From a virus: a stretch of DNA of 58,803 nucleotides. The number at the start of each line of letters is the position of its first letter. The stretch's first letter is position 1. The stretch is from positions 1 to 58,803 of IMG/VR virus record IMGVR_UViG_3300042906_001392; one strand, given 5' to 3'. A program made the translations under genes and the position numbers. The notes under the pieces are model-generated. The model was not told the origin of the DNA and ran no database searches. It saw only the letters and a program-made list of their open reading frames with translations. Positions 29,003 through 35,955 of the stretch are shown here, one piece after another.

Positions 29003-29179
29003 ATGGAACAGTGGCAAGAGGAGGGTTTCGCTTCAGAGGAGGAATTCTTTGAGTTACAGCGAAGCCTTTGCGAGGAGGAACAGCGGGCGGAATTCATTAT
29101 GAGTTACGTCGCTGGTGGTGGCTTGTCAAGCGAGGCGCAAATCGCTTGGTTTCACCACAACCACTCGTGGGGCGAGTAA
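29003..29179 (+). CDS. Small acidic protein
   Basis: 58 residues (MEQWQEEGFASEEEFFELQR... GGGLSSEAQIAWFHHNHSWGE), acidic helical N-terminus, histidine-rich end. AAAGGGGGTG precedes the ATG. Single-gene unit driven from 28927. Confidence 0.6.
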   Translation: MEQWQEEGFASEEEFFELQRSLCEEEQRAEFIMSYVAGGGLSSEAQIAWFHHNHSWGE

Positions 29180-29240
29180 CCCACAGAGGCAGGGGCTGGG
29201 GCTGGCAACCCTTGTCCCTCGCCTGCGCGTGTGGCGGGGC

Positions 29241-29663
29241 TTACTCGGTTTCTTTGGTTGGAACTCTGCCCATAAGTTCGTCAGCAATTAGTTTTGCGTA
29301 CTTTCTGCGCAGTTTCCATACTTTTTGGTTCATTTCAGCCATTGCGTCAGTGTTTCGTGCTTTCTTTATGCTGTCGCTGTCAAACACGCCGTACTTTCTG
29401 AACAAGATGTCGTCAATATCGTTGTTTTCTATCATTATGTCGGTAATCCAATGGCCCCGCTTGTCAATGCTAAGCAACAGTTCGCAAAGACCCTCAAATC
29501 CAAACTCGTTATAGACACGATTAGTCACTAAGTCACAAAAATGCGCACGATACATAGTCTCGGCTTCGGCAGTGTGCGTCATAAACTCACTCAGCCATAC
29601 GGCGAGTTCTTCTTTTGACGGAATATCACCGTCTTCACTGTCAAACTCAAAGTCGTCTTCCAT
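29241..29663 (-). CDS. Hypothetical protein
   Basis: 140 residues (ELAVWLSEFMTHTAEAETMYRAHF... NNDIDDILFRKYGVF), helical, acidic, no family recognised. GGAAGGC precedes the ATG. Its context beside the DUF932 gene does not clarify the role. Confidence 0.65.
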   Translation of the reverse strand: MEDDFEFDSEDGDIPSKEELAVWLSEFMTHTAEAETMYRAHFCDLVTNRVYNEFGFEGLCELLLSIDKRGHWITDIMIENNDIDDILFRKYGVFDSDSIKKARNTDAMAEMNQKVWKLRRKYAKLIADELMGRVPTKETE

Positions 29664-29719
29664 TAGCCTGCCTTCCGTTGCGCCGGGGCTCTAGTAATCA
29701 ATGATACTTGTGGCAACTG

Positions 29720-30745
29720 TCAAGCCAAAGACAGAATAACTTCTTGCGCTAACACTTTCTTTTGTGTCACCCACGAGTTGTTGTTCATTGAGGCAAGCGC
29801 CCGTTCATCTGCTTTTGCGTCACGATAATGGTCAAGGTATTCAGCAATAGCGTTGTAAGCACTCCACCCGTTATACCCGTAGCCACCTGCGTTGCGTTCG
29901 TTGTCATACACGCCACGAACTAATGCCACTACCCCGTCACGGTTTTTCTTTTGTCTCTCCGTACCGTTCATTTCGTTCGGGAATACCTTGTCAAGTATCG
30001 TTGCGAGTTGCGCACTTCGTGGTGGAACGTTGATAGCAAGCAAGCGATTAGCCGTAAGTTGGAATGACTTCGCCCACTCCGTTGATATTTCTAGGACTTT
30101 TTGCGCTTCCTCAATAGCATTATCAGCGTTACGAGTGTGTCGTGCCGTGAATACCCGACGAGCCGACGACTGCCCTGCGATTACCGTGTTTTTACACACC
30201 GCACGAATTGAGGTATTGGCAAAGGTGATAGCCGTCTTACCGTCGTGTCCGTTGCGAACTAGCAAGTAACGGTCTATCTTGTCGTTGATACCCGTAGGGT
30301 CTATGACGAGTTGCCCCAAGTCAAGCGAACTAAAGAACTCTCTACCTTCGTCAAGTACGCCACAAGTATCTACTACTGCGTCGCCCTTAGAAGCCCCGAC
30401 TATTGCGAGGGCATACTCCAAGCACTCACGGTTTTGCTGTACGACATAGCGAGTGCCAACCGTAGCAAGTCCGTCAAAAGTGCCGTCGGGGTTCACTCTC
30501 ACGGTTGCCCGACTGTCCTCAATAACGACTGGCGTATTATCAGGATTTCTGATTAGGTTGCCCTCTGCGTCTACGACTGCGACTTTAGTAGTGACGACAT
30601 CAAAGTCTGCTTGCGCCGCCTGAAGCATTGCCTCTGCTGTTTGTAGCCCCTTCATAGGCACTCCAAGCCTATGCCACGGGACTTCACGGTCTGCGTAAGC
30701 CATTTTCGCTACGCCCTTAGTGTCTACTTCTAGCATATGCGCCAT
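29720..30745 (-). CDS. DUF932 protein (phage/plasmid-like)
   Basis: 341 residues. It begins MAHMLEVDTKGVAKMAYADR, then VPWHRLGVPM, GTRYVVQQNRECLEYA and HDGKTAITFANTSIRAVCKNT, matching the DUF932/phage-plasmid-like (TIGR03299) family common in actinophages. The biochemical role is unknown. Typical length, complete. GAGAGGC precedes the ATG. Confidence 0.85.
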   Translation of the reverse strand: MAHMLEVDTKGVAKMAYADREVPWHRLGVPMKGLQTAEAMLQAAQADFDVVTTKVAVVDAEGNLIRNPDNTPVVIEDSRATVRVNPDGTFDGLATVGTRYVVQQNRECLEYALAIVGASKGDAVVDTCGVLDEGREFFSSLDLGQLVIDPTGINDKIDRYLLVRNGHDGKTAITFANTSIRAVCKNTVIAGQSSARRVFTARHTRNADNAIEEAQKVLEISTEWAKSFQLTANRLLAINVPPRSAQLATILDKVFPNEMNGTERQKKNRDGVVALVRGVYDNERNAGGYGYNGWSAYNAIAEYLDHYRDAKADERALASMNNNSWVTQKKVLAQEVILSLA

Positions 30746-30894
30746 AACTTCGTGCCTCTCGCTGTTACTTCTAGTTAGATTTATCTAAAGGCAAGCATAC
30801 ACTCGCCCCCTGCCTCACAGTGTATGCCGGGGCTATCTCGACATAACAAAAAGGGGGGCAGGCTGTGACACCTACCCCCTTCGCTTTCGTTTTG

Positions 30895-31119
30895 TTAGTT
30901 GTATTCGTTGGTTAGCCAGTCATCACTTGACTTAGTGACTGGCGTAGCGAACTGACCAAATAACTGGCGAGCATATGGTGCGACAATTTCAGCGCCTCGC
31001 TTGACGGTCTGAAACTGCGTCACCTTTCTACCTGCCTTGTATCCAACGGCACTACCTAAGCCGAACGATACGACTGCTGTCATTGTTAGTAGTACGAGTA
31101 CTGCGATTATTTCTATCAC
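30895..31119 (-). CDS. Membrane-anchored small protein, GTG start
   Basis: 74 residues. N-terminal anchor MIEIIAVLVLLTMTAVVSFGLGSAVGY, then a basic linker (KAGRKVTQFQTVKRG) and a soluble tail. AAAGGGG six bases before GTG at 31119. Strong promoter at 31156 and the paired ACCCGTA element directly upstream. Confidence 0.65.
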   Translation of the reverse strand: MIEIIAVLVLLTMTAVVSFGLGSAVGYKAGRKVTQFQTVKRGAEIVAPYARQLFGQFATPVTKSSDDWLTNEYN

Positions 31120-31155
31120 TTGCTTCCCCTTTGTTAGTAGTAACTTACCTACCTA

Positions 31156-31184
31156 AGTATAGGGATAGTCATAGTACTTGTCAA
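31156..31184 (-). promoter_or_regulatory. Canonical promoter (TTGACA-N17-TATACT)
   Basis: Near-consensus sigma-70-type promoter of the gene at 31119, abutted by the paired ACCCGTA element. Confidence 0.7.
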
Positions 31185-31187
31185 GTC

Positions 31188-31213
31188 ACCCGTACGACAC
31201 CCGTAGGCACTTG
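31188..31213. promoter_or_regulatory. Paired ACCCGTA element
   Basis: ACCCGTA at 31188 and 31199, 11 bases apart, ending GGCACTTG. It starts four bases from the -35 of the promoter at 31156, an activator-like position. Confidence 0.5.
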
Positions 31214-31290
31214 CGAACTTCACAGAAATACGACTTGTGCCGTGTTTGTGTGGTTGTATAGGTGGCGTGGTGGCTATAAGCCCCGGCTTT

Positions 31291-31569
31291 TCACTGCCTC
31301 TTGTCGTCTACGAACTCTGCGTATGCTTTCAGTGCTTCATCAGGTGCGCCGTCTACTAGATATTGGTGCATAACGCCTGCGAGGTCACGCCACTTGCCGT
31401 CACTTAGTACCTTCTCGGTAATCGTGTAGCCTTCGTGTTCGGTTGCCCAACTTATTGAGTGGGGCTGTGCCTTGTGTAGATAAGCAACGGCTTCGTAGTA
31501 AGTGCCGAAACTCTCAAGCACTGCGCCGTCTCTCGCTACTTCGTAACTAATCTGCGCTTCTGTGTTCAC
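31291..31569 (-). CDS. Hypothetical protein
   Basis: 92 residues (NTEAQISYEVARDGAVLESFGTYYEAVAYLHK... AGVMHQYLVDGAPDEALKA), alpha/beta-like, no family recognised. The start GTG at 31569 overlaps the stop of the LysM gene (GTGA). Confidence 0.6.
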   Translation of the reverse strand: MNTEAQISYEVARDGAVLESFGTYYEAVAYLHKAQPHSISWATEHEGYTITEKVLSDGKWRDLAGVMHQYLVDGAPDEALKAYAEFVDDKRQ

Positions 31570-31838
31570 TTGTCAAACCTCACTTCTTGAGACACTCGGA
31601 TTACTTGTCCGTACTTCGCCACTAGGTCATCAGTCGCTTTCAGTGTGTTGCCGTGACACCACTTGACTGCTAAGCCACTTAGGGTATCGCCTTCCTGAAC
31701 GATTACTCGGTCAATATCGCAACGATAATTTTCGTCGCCTCGCATTGAGATAATCATTGCGATAATCGTCACGAGGAATACGAGTGGGAGTGTAATCAGG
31801 TCACGCTTGCTTGGTCGGTTTGTGTAGTGGTTGTTCAT
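31566..31838 (-). CDS. Membrane-anchored LysM-like protein
   Basis: 90 residues. Anchor LITLPLVFLVTIIAMIISM, then a LysM-like module (VIVQEGDTLSGLAVKWC... DLVAKYGQVIRVSQEVRF). Paralog of the gene at 24747. AAAGGGG precedes the ATG. Promoter at 31867 of TTGACC-N17-TAGTGT type. Confidence 0.7.
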   Translation of the reverse strand: MNNHYTNRPSKRDLITLPLVFLVTIIAMIISMRGDENYRCDIDRVIVQEGDTLSGLAVKWCHGNTLKATDDLVAKYGQVIRVSQEVRFDK

Positions 31839-31866
31839 TGTCTGCCCCTTTCAGTAGGTACTAATT

Positions 31867-31895
31867 ACACTAGGGTAGTTTGTGACAAAGGTCAA
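31867..31895 (-). promoter_or_regulatory. Promoter (TTGACC-N17-TAGTGT)
   Basis: Drives the LysM-like gene at 31838. Paired ACCCGTA element 32 bases upstream. Confidence 0.6.
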
Positions 31896-31926
31896 GGATT
31901 TCCGAGCCTTATGGGCATTGGGTTAT

Positions 31927-31952
31927 ACCCGTAGGGCTACCCGTAGGCACTG
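31927..31952. promoter_or_regulatory. Paired ACCCGTA element
   Basis: ACCCGTA at 31927 and 31939, 12 bases apart, followed by GGCACTG. Confidence 0.5.
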
Positions 31953-32047
31953 CGCCAACCTCATAGGGATTAGTAGGTGGCAGGGTGAGTGTGTTGCCAC
32001 TACCTATGCCGGGGCTTCGAGCTTGCTGTTCGGTAATGGCAGGTGGA

Positions 32048-32830
32048 TTACTTAGTGACGGTGCGCTTCTTTGGTGACTTCTTAGTGACTTGCTTCTTTG
32101 GGGCGGTGCGCTTGCTCACTGTCACTGATTTGTTTGGCGTGGGTAGCACTGTCACGGTAATCGCTCTAGCACTCTCAACCACTAGCACTGTCGTTGTTGT
32201 CGTTGTCGTAGGTGCTTCGGTAATCACTGGCTCACTCTCAACCACTGTCACTGGCTCACTGTCTGCTACTGCTTCGGCTGTCTCGGATACAGGGACTGTC
32301 GTAGTCGTGGGTGCGATAGTCGTTGTCGTAGTCGTAGGGGCGAGGGTAGTCGTAGTCGTAGTCGTGGTCGTAGGTGCTTCGCTCACGGCTTCATTACAAC
32401 TAACTGAACAGTCGCCATTGGTGACTACTGGATTACTACTAGCACCAACCAACTGATAGACGGCACTACGAGCGAGGGCGGTATCTATTCCGTCACGCCA
32501 TAGGGCGAGCATAAAGTTAGGGCGATAGCCGTTGCCACCTGAACCGTGACCAATACCAACTCCGACATATTCGCACACTGCGAACCATTGGTGCGCTTTC
32601 GCTATCGCCTTACCTAGTGCGCTATGACCACCATTGGAATAGGTAACTAATCTCTCAAATGCTTCAGTGCCTATCTCGGTGTCAATAATCGTTATGACTG
32701 TCGGTTGCTGTGACGAGGGTGCTTCTCTCGGCTCACTACACTCACTTGCTCTCGCTTCGGTGATAGTGACAAGGGGTAGCGATAGCGATAGGGCTAGGGC
32801 TAATGCGATAAAGGTTCGTGCTTGCTTCAT
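32048..32830 (-). CDS. Secreted protein with Thr-rich linkers
   Basis: 260 residues. Sec signal MKQARTFIALALALSLSLP to about ARAS, then a globular part with HSALGKAIAKAHQWFAVCEYVG and RPNFMLALW near 80-120, two cysteine pairs, three poly-Thr runs and a basic tail. It is a secreted or surface-exposed protein. The globular domain resembles resuscitation/lysozyme-like secreted proteins loosely. Start at 32830 follows GAGAGAG. Confidence 0.65.
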   Translation of the reverse strand: MKQARTFIALALALSLSLPLVTITEARASECSEPREAPSSQQPTVITIIDTEIGTEAFERLVTYSNGGHSALGKAIAKAHQWFAVCEYVGVGIGHGSGGNGYRPNFMLALWRDGIDTALARSAVYQLVGASSNPVVTNGDCSVSCNEAVSEAPTTTTTTTTTLAPTTTTTTIAPTTTTVPVSETAEAVADSEPVTVVESEPVITEAPTTTTTTTVLVVESARAITVTVLPTPNKSVTVSKRTAPKKQVTKKSPKKRTVTK

Positions 32831-32854
32831 AGTAACTCTCTCTCGGTATGGGCT

Positions 32855-32880
32855 ACCCGTAAGGCTACCCGTAGGCATTG
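32855..32880. promoter_or_regulatory. Paired ACCCGTA element
   Basis: ACCCGTA at 32855 and 32867, 12 bases apart, ending GGCATTG, 25-50 bases upstream of the secreted protein's start. Confidence 0.5.
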
Positions 32881-32888
32881 GAATTTTT

Positions 32889-33245
32889 TCACTTTTTTTC
32901 GCTTATCCACTCACCACCACTGGCGAACACTGTCTCTCCCTCATTGGTGAAACTCCAAGCGTAATCGCAACAAGGCTTTTGCTCATAGGGGCTAGGGTGT
33001 GCGCCTTTCTCTAGCGACTTCGCTAGTAGTGGGAATGTCTCTAGTAACTTGACGATACAAGCGTGGCAGATATTCCACGACTTAGGTTCACTATCAGACA
33101 TTAGAAACTCAAGGTTGTCGGTGAAACCACCATAGAAACCAAATGCTTCATAGGGTAAGCACCAACCACTGTCTAGTGTTGTTGCTGTCGGGTGACTTAC
33201 GAGCTTGACTTCATCACAAGCGTCACACTTCACTGCGTTGCTCAT
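32889..33245 (-). CDS. Hypothetical zinc-binding protein
   Basis: 118 residues with CDAC, CHAC and PCCDYAW, which could form zinc sites. No family recognised. ATGA overlap with the gene above. Confidence 0.6.
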   Translation of the reverse strand: MSNAVKCDACDEVKLVSHPTATTLDSGWCLPYEAFGFYGGFTDNLEFLMSDSEPKSWNICHACIVKLLETFPLLAKSLEKGAHPSPYEQKPCCDYAWSFTNEGETVFASGGEWISEKK

Positions 33246-33535
33246 AGTGCGTACTCTCCACGCTTACGGCGATAGTGCGATACAAAGTCATCACTGTCGT
33301 AGTCACAAGGCGTCCACACTATGTCGGCTTCGCTAAAGGTATCGTCAAGGTGTAAGCGAACTACTACATAGTCAAATGCGTCATAGGCGTTGTATGCGAT
33401 AAACCTCATACAGCCTACGAGGGTAGAACGGTGTTCGTAGTGACTAGGTAAGTCATAGCGACACATACTCCAAGCGTCACCATAAGAGGGACACTCAACC
33501 ACTGCGTACCTGCGTCTATCTTTCTCAATAGTCAT
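33242..33535 (-). CDS. Hypothetical protein, leaderless start
   Basis: 97 residues (YAVVECPSYGDAWSMCRYDLPSHYEHR...), no family recognised. The promoter's -10 TACGCT ends six bases before the ATG, predicting a leaderless transcript. It heads a two-gene unit. Confidence 0.6.
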   Translation of the reverse strand: MTIEKDRRRYAVVECPSYGDAWSMCRYDLPSHYEHRSTLVGCMRFIAYNAYDAFDYVVVRLHLDDTFSEADIVWTPCDYDSDDFVSHYRRKRGEYAL

Positions 33536-33541
33536 AGTGTA

Positions 33542-33571
33542 AGCGTAGGGTAGGTGATATCAGAATTACTA
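33542..33571 (-). promoter_or_regulatory. Repeat-promoter variant (TAGTAA-N18-TACGCT)
   Basis: TTCTGATATC core, diverged -35. Drives the leaderless gene at 33535. Confidence 0.6.
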
Positions 33572-33573
33572 AA

Positions 33574-33661
33574 TGGGGTAAGCAAGTAGGTAAGAGTAAG
33601 CAACGAGGTAAGCGAGTAGGTAGGTAAGCGAGTAAGTAAGTAGGTAGGTAAGTAGGTAGGT
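33574..33661. repeat. Low-complexity GTAAG/GTAGGTA tandem repeat
   Basis: About 88 bases built of imperfect 4-base units (GTAA, GTAG, GGTA), such as GTAAGCGAGTAGGTAG repeated. No gene crosses it. It separates the promoter at 33542 from an ACCCGTA element. Confidence 0.6.
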
Positions 33662-33664
33662 GTT

Positions 33665-33690
33665 ACCCGTATGCTACCCGTGTGCCTTGC
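33665..33690. promoter_or_regulatory. Paired ACCCGTA element
   Basis: ACCCGTA at 33665 and ACCCGTG at 33676, 11 bases apart. Confidence 0.45.
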
Positions 33691-33691
33691 G

Positions 33692-33778
33692 TTAGTCATA
33701 CTCTCTCAACTTCAGTGCGAAATAGATAAGGGCGATACTTGCTAGGCAGAATAACTCAAGCACTGTCTCACCACTCAT
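33692..33778 (-). CDS. 28-residue membrane peptide
   Basis: MSGETVLELFCLASIALIYFA then LKLREYD: one hydrophobic helix. TAATG overlap with the stop above. A small membrane peptide, role unknown. Confidence 0.5.
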   Translation of the reverse strand: MSGETVLELFCLASIALIYFALKLREYD

Positions 33779-33978
33779 TAGTCATTGCCTTGCGTATCGT
33801 TGCTATCCACTGCGTAGTCACTGCTGTCAAGCGTGAACTTAGGCATAACGAATAGCGTGTTGCCTATGCTGTATGCGTTACGGCTTGCGTTGTAAATTGC
33901 GTCAGGGAATAAGCGAACTAAGTCAATTGCTTTCAGTGGCGTATCGCTTAGGTGAACTATGTTGCGTATTCGTGCCAT
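33778..33978 (-). CDS. Hypothetical protein
   Basis: 66 residues (MARIRNIVHLSDTPLKAIDLVRLFPD...), no family recognised. The start at 33978 is uncertain: the ribosome site is weak, and a GTG at 34035 gives a longer frame overlapping the gene above. Confidence 0.5.
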   Translation of the reverse strand: MARIRNIVHLSDTPLKAIDLVRLFPDAIYNASRNAYSIGNTLFVMPKFTLDSSDYAVDSNDTQGND

Positions 33979-33991
33979 TGTCGTTGTCGCT

Positions 33992-34216
33992 TTACTTCGT
34001 ACTAGCGACTGCGTGTGCGTAATAAATATCGTCACACCACTCTGCCAACTTCACTAAGTCGGCGACTAACGAACCTTGCGAGTTGAGCAACCCACGCAAC
34101 CCATCAGGCAATGTTTGTGAATTGCTGTCACCACTGCGTGTTGTGTTGTGTATCGCCGTGATTAGGTCGCTAGCAATTTTTGCTATGTCACCAAAGTCGT
34201 TTGCGTTGTATACCAT
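33992..34216 (-). CDS. Small hypothetical protein
   Basis: 74 residues (MVYNANDFGDIAKIASDLITAIHNTTR... LVADLVKLAEWCDDIYYAHAV), helical. GGGGGC precedes the ATG at 34216; the longer frame reads through the promoter. Confidence 0.6.
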   Translation of the reverse strand: MVYNANDFGDIAKIASDLITAIHNTTRSGDSNSQTLPDGLRGLLNSQGSLVADLVKLAEWCDDIYYAHAVASTK

Positions 34217-34244
34217 AATGCCCCCTTGTGTAGTAGTTACGGTA

Positions 34245-34274
34245 AGCATAGCGTATGCGATATCAGATTTACAA
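34245..34274 (-). promoter_or_regulatory. Repeat promoter (TTGTAA-N18-TATGCT)
   Basis: Rightmost copy of the family. Drives 34216-33692. LexA-type box 30 bases upstream. Confidence 0.75.
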
Positions 34275-34304
34275 AACGCCTTCCAGAGTGGTAGGCGGGG
34301 CTCT

Positions 34305-34320
34305 TCGAACACCTGTTCGC
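34305..34320. promoter_or_regulatory. LexA/SOS-box-like palindrome
   Basis: TCGAACACCTGTTCGC; its GAACACCTGTTC core matches the box at 11408. Confidence 0.6.
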
Positions 34321-34374
34321 CCTTGGTGGGCACCCGTATTCCAAATTTTTCACTTCACCGTATTTCAACTAGAT

Positions 34375-35007
34375 TTATCTAAAGCGGCTCTTAGAGGTCT
34401 TCTTCTTGCCTTTTGCTGCCTGGTAGGCCTCCATGTCGTCTATCGGCGTCACAAGCTCTCCTATGTTCGTCCAGTCCGCCTTCTCGCCTAAGTGCATGAC
34501 CGCTGTCTTGACTTCCCAGCGCATCTCAGCATCGAATGCAATGTCTAATAGTTTGATATGCAGCTTGTTGAGGTCGTATATGGTCATCGGTGATGAGTCG
34601 CCATACCTGAAGTGTTCTCTGAGTGCTGCAGATAGCTCTGCGTAGTTTCCGTCAACATGAATGATGTCTTCAGGCTTTGTGATGTTTGTAGCTATGTAGC
34701 CATATGGCTCTTCCATCAAATTGAGAAACGTCCGCATGAGTTCTCTCATTTTTTGAGTCCCAAAACCGGCTTCTTCTAACTGTCCAAGGAGTAGAACAAT
34801 GAAGCATCCTTCATAGGTGAAGCTTCTGTCATAGCCTGAGACACCTGTCTGTATGTAGGCGGGGGGGATAAACCCTTCTTTAATCCAGTTATCGAAAGTC
34901 TTGTACTGAGTTTCGGTGTAAAAGGAGAGCTCTTGCAGTGTGAGTGTAAGAGTTTGTTTCTTTTGTAGATGGAGAGCTTTGATTCTCTCTGTGTCCATAA
35001 GTGCCAT
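34375..35007 (-). CDS. MerR-like regulator
   Basis: 210 residues. LTLTLQELSFYTETQYKTFD, then NWIKEGFIPPAYIQTGVSGY and DRSFTYEGCFIVLLLGQLEE form a MerR-type winged HTH. The C-terminal part is helical, ending KGKKKTSKSRFR. AGAGGA precedes the ATG. Inverted GGATAAATTTAA sequences flank its upstream region, suggesting autoregulation. Confidence 0.65.
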   Translation of the reverse strand: MALMDTERIKALHLQKKQTLTLTLQELSFYTETQYKTFDNWIKEGFIPPAYIQTGVSGYDRSFTYEGCFIVLLLGQLEEAGFGTQKMRELMRTFLNLMEEPYGYIATNITKPEDIIHVDGNYAELSAALREHFRYGDSSPMTIYDLNKLHIKLLDIAFDAEMRWEVKTAVMHLGEKADWTNIGELVTPIDDMEAYQAAKGKKKTSKSRFR

Positions 35008-35054
35008 TGTGTTGTTCCTCTAGGTGTAAATATAACAGAAGACGTGGCAAACCA

Positions 35055-35156
35055 GGATAAATTTAACTGAAAGTTGGCGCGCCGTTTTTCTCAGTTTCGT
35101 TATGCGTGGTAGCTACAAAATATATAACAGCTTGCTATTGCTGTTTAAATTTATCC
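35055..35156. promoter_or_regulatory. Inverted GGATAAATTTAA pair
   Basis: GGATAAATTTAA at 35055-35066 and its exact inverse at 35145-35156, upstream of the MerR-like gene. Related AATTTATCC words occur near 35228, 760 and 40788, and TAGATTTATCTA at 30770 and 34370. Confidence 0.45.
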
Positions 35157-35204
35157 AATAGAGGGCCAAAAATAAAAAAATCGCGGGGAAACCCGTCGCC
35201 TAGA

Positions 35205-35594
35205 TTACAAGTCCCCGCCGTTTCGTTTTAATTTATCCAGAACTCTGAACTCAGCAAGCGATTTTGACTTGTATCCATTTGCTGTCATTCTGGCGTTCAT
35301 GGCGTCGTGTTCTTGTTTCTTTCTTGTTTGTCCTGTGAGCTGGAGAACGTGCTGTCCATAGAGCGTGATTCTGTATTTCTCTTGTCCTTTTGACCCTGTC
35401 TCTTCCAGACAGCCGCTTCTTGCCAGATGCTTGAAAGACTCCTCAACATGATTGATGTAGTCCTTCCTGTTGAGTTGGAAGCTCCGGTAATCAGCACGAG
35501 TGAACCAGCCTTTTTTCATCTTTGCATAACACATGACAACATAGGCCTGGCTGCCCTGTTTGATTGGCTTTCTATTTGGGATTTGATTTGTCAT
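35205..35594 (-). CDS. Hypothetical protein, possible winged helix
   Basis: 129 residues (GWFTRADYRSFQLNRKDYINHVEESFKHLARSGCLEETGSKG... YRITLYGQHVL) reads like a winged helix with a recognition helix and hairpin. No family recognised. It follows the gene at 35597 by two bases. Confidence 0.6.
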   Translation of the reverse strand: MTNQIPNRKPIKQGSQAYVVMCYAKMKKGWFTRADYRSFQLNRKDYINHVEESFKHLARSGCLEETGSKGQEKYRITLYGQHVLQLTGQTRKKQEHDAMNARMTANGYKSKSLAEFRVLDKLKRNGGDL

Positions 35595-35596
35595 AT

Positions 35597-35908
35597 TTAG
35601 TCTTTTTTGGTTCCTTGCCAGCTCAGTGAGTTGATGATTCTCGACTCCTCATGCAGTGCCATTGCGTACTCCCCAATGACGGTGCCCGTAGAATCGTCCA
35701 CAATCGCATTGTGGAGCCTTGTAGCGAGCCCTTTCCATAGTTCTATTAGTTCTGCCGCATTTGTGGCGTCATCATGCATTACGCACTTGCTCACAGGGTT
35801 TCGTATCTTCTCCAAAAACTCTGGGTAATCAACTTTTGCCTTTGGTTTTACCTTTTTTGCCATTCCGATTGACTTTCCGGTGGCTGTAACTACTTTTGGT
35901 TCCGTCAT
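35597..35908 (-). CDS. Hypothetical protein
   Basis: 103 residues, basic N-terminus (GMAKKVKPKAKVDYPEF) then helical. No family recognised. Co-transcribed with 35205. Confidence 0.6.
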   Translation of the reverse strand: MTEPKVVTATGKSIGMAKKVKPKAKVDYPEFLEKIRNPVSKCVMHDDATNAAELIELWKGLATRLHNAIVDDSTGTVIGEYAMALHEESRIINSLSWQGTKKD

Positions 35909-35955
35909 GGACCAGAGCGTATCTATTTTTTGGTTTTTAACAACCTAAATTTGAA

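Noticed and set aside
32043-32456. Plus-strand frame opposite the Thr-rich gene
   Set aside because: It is the mirror of the poly-Thr coding repeats (Val/Ala-rich) and has no ribosome site. The minus gene has a signal peptide.
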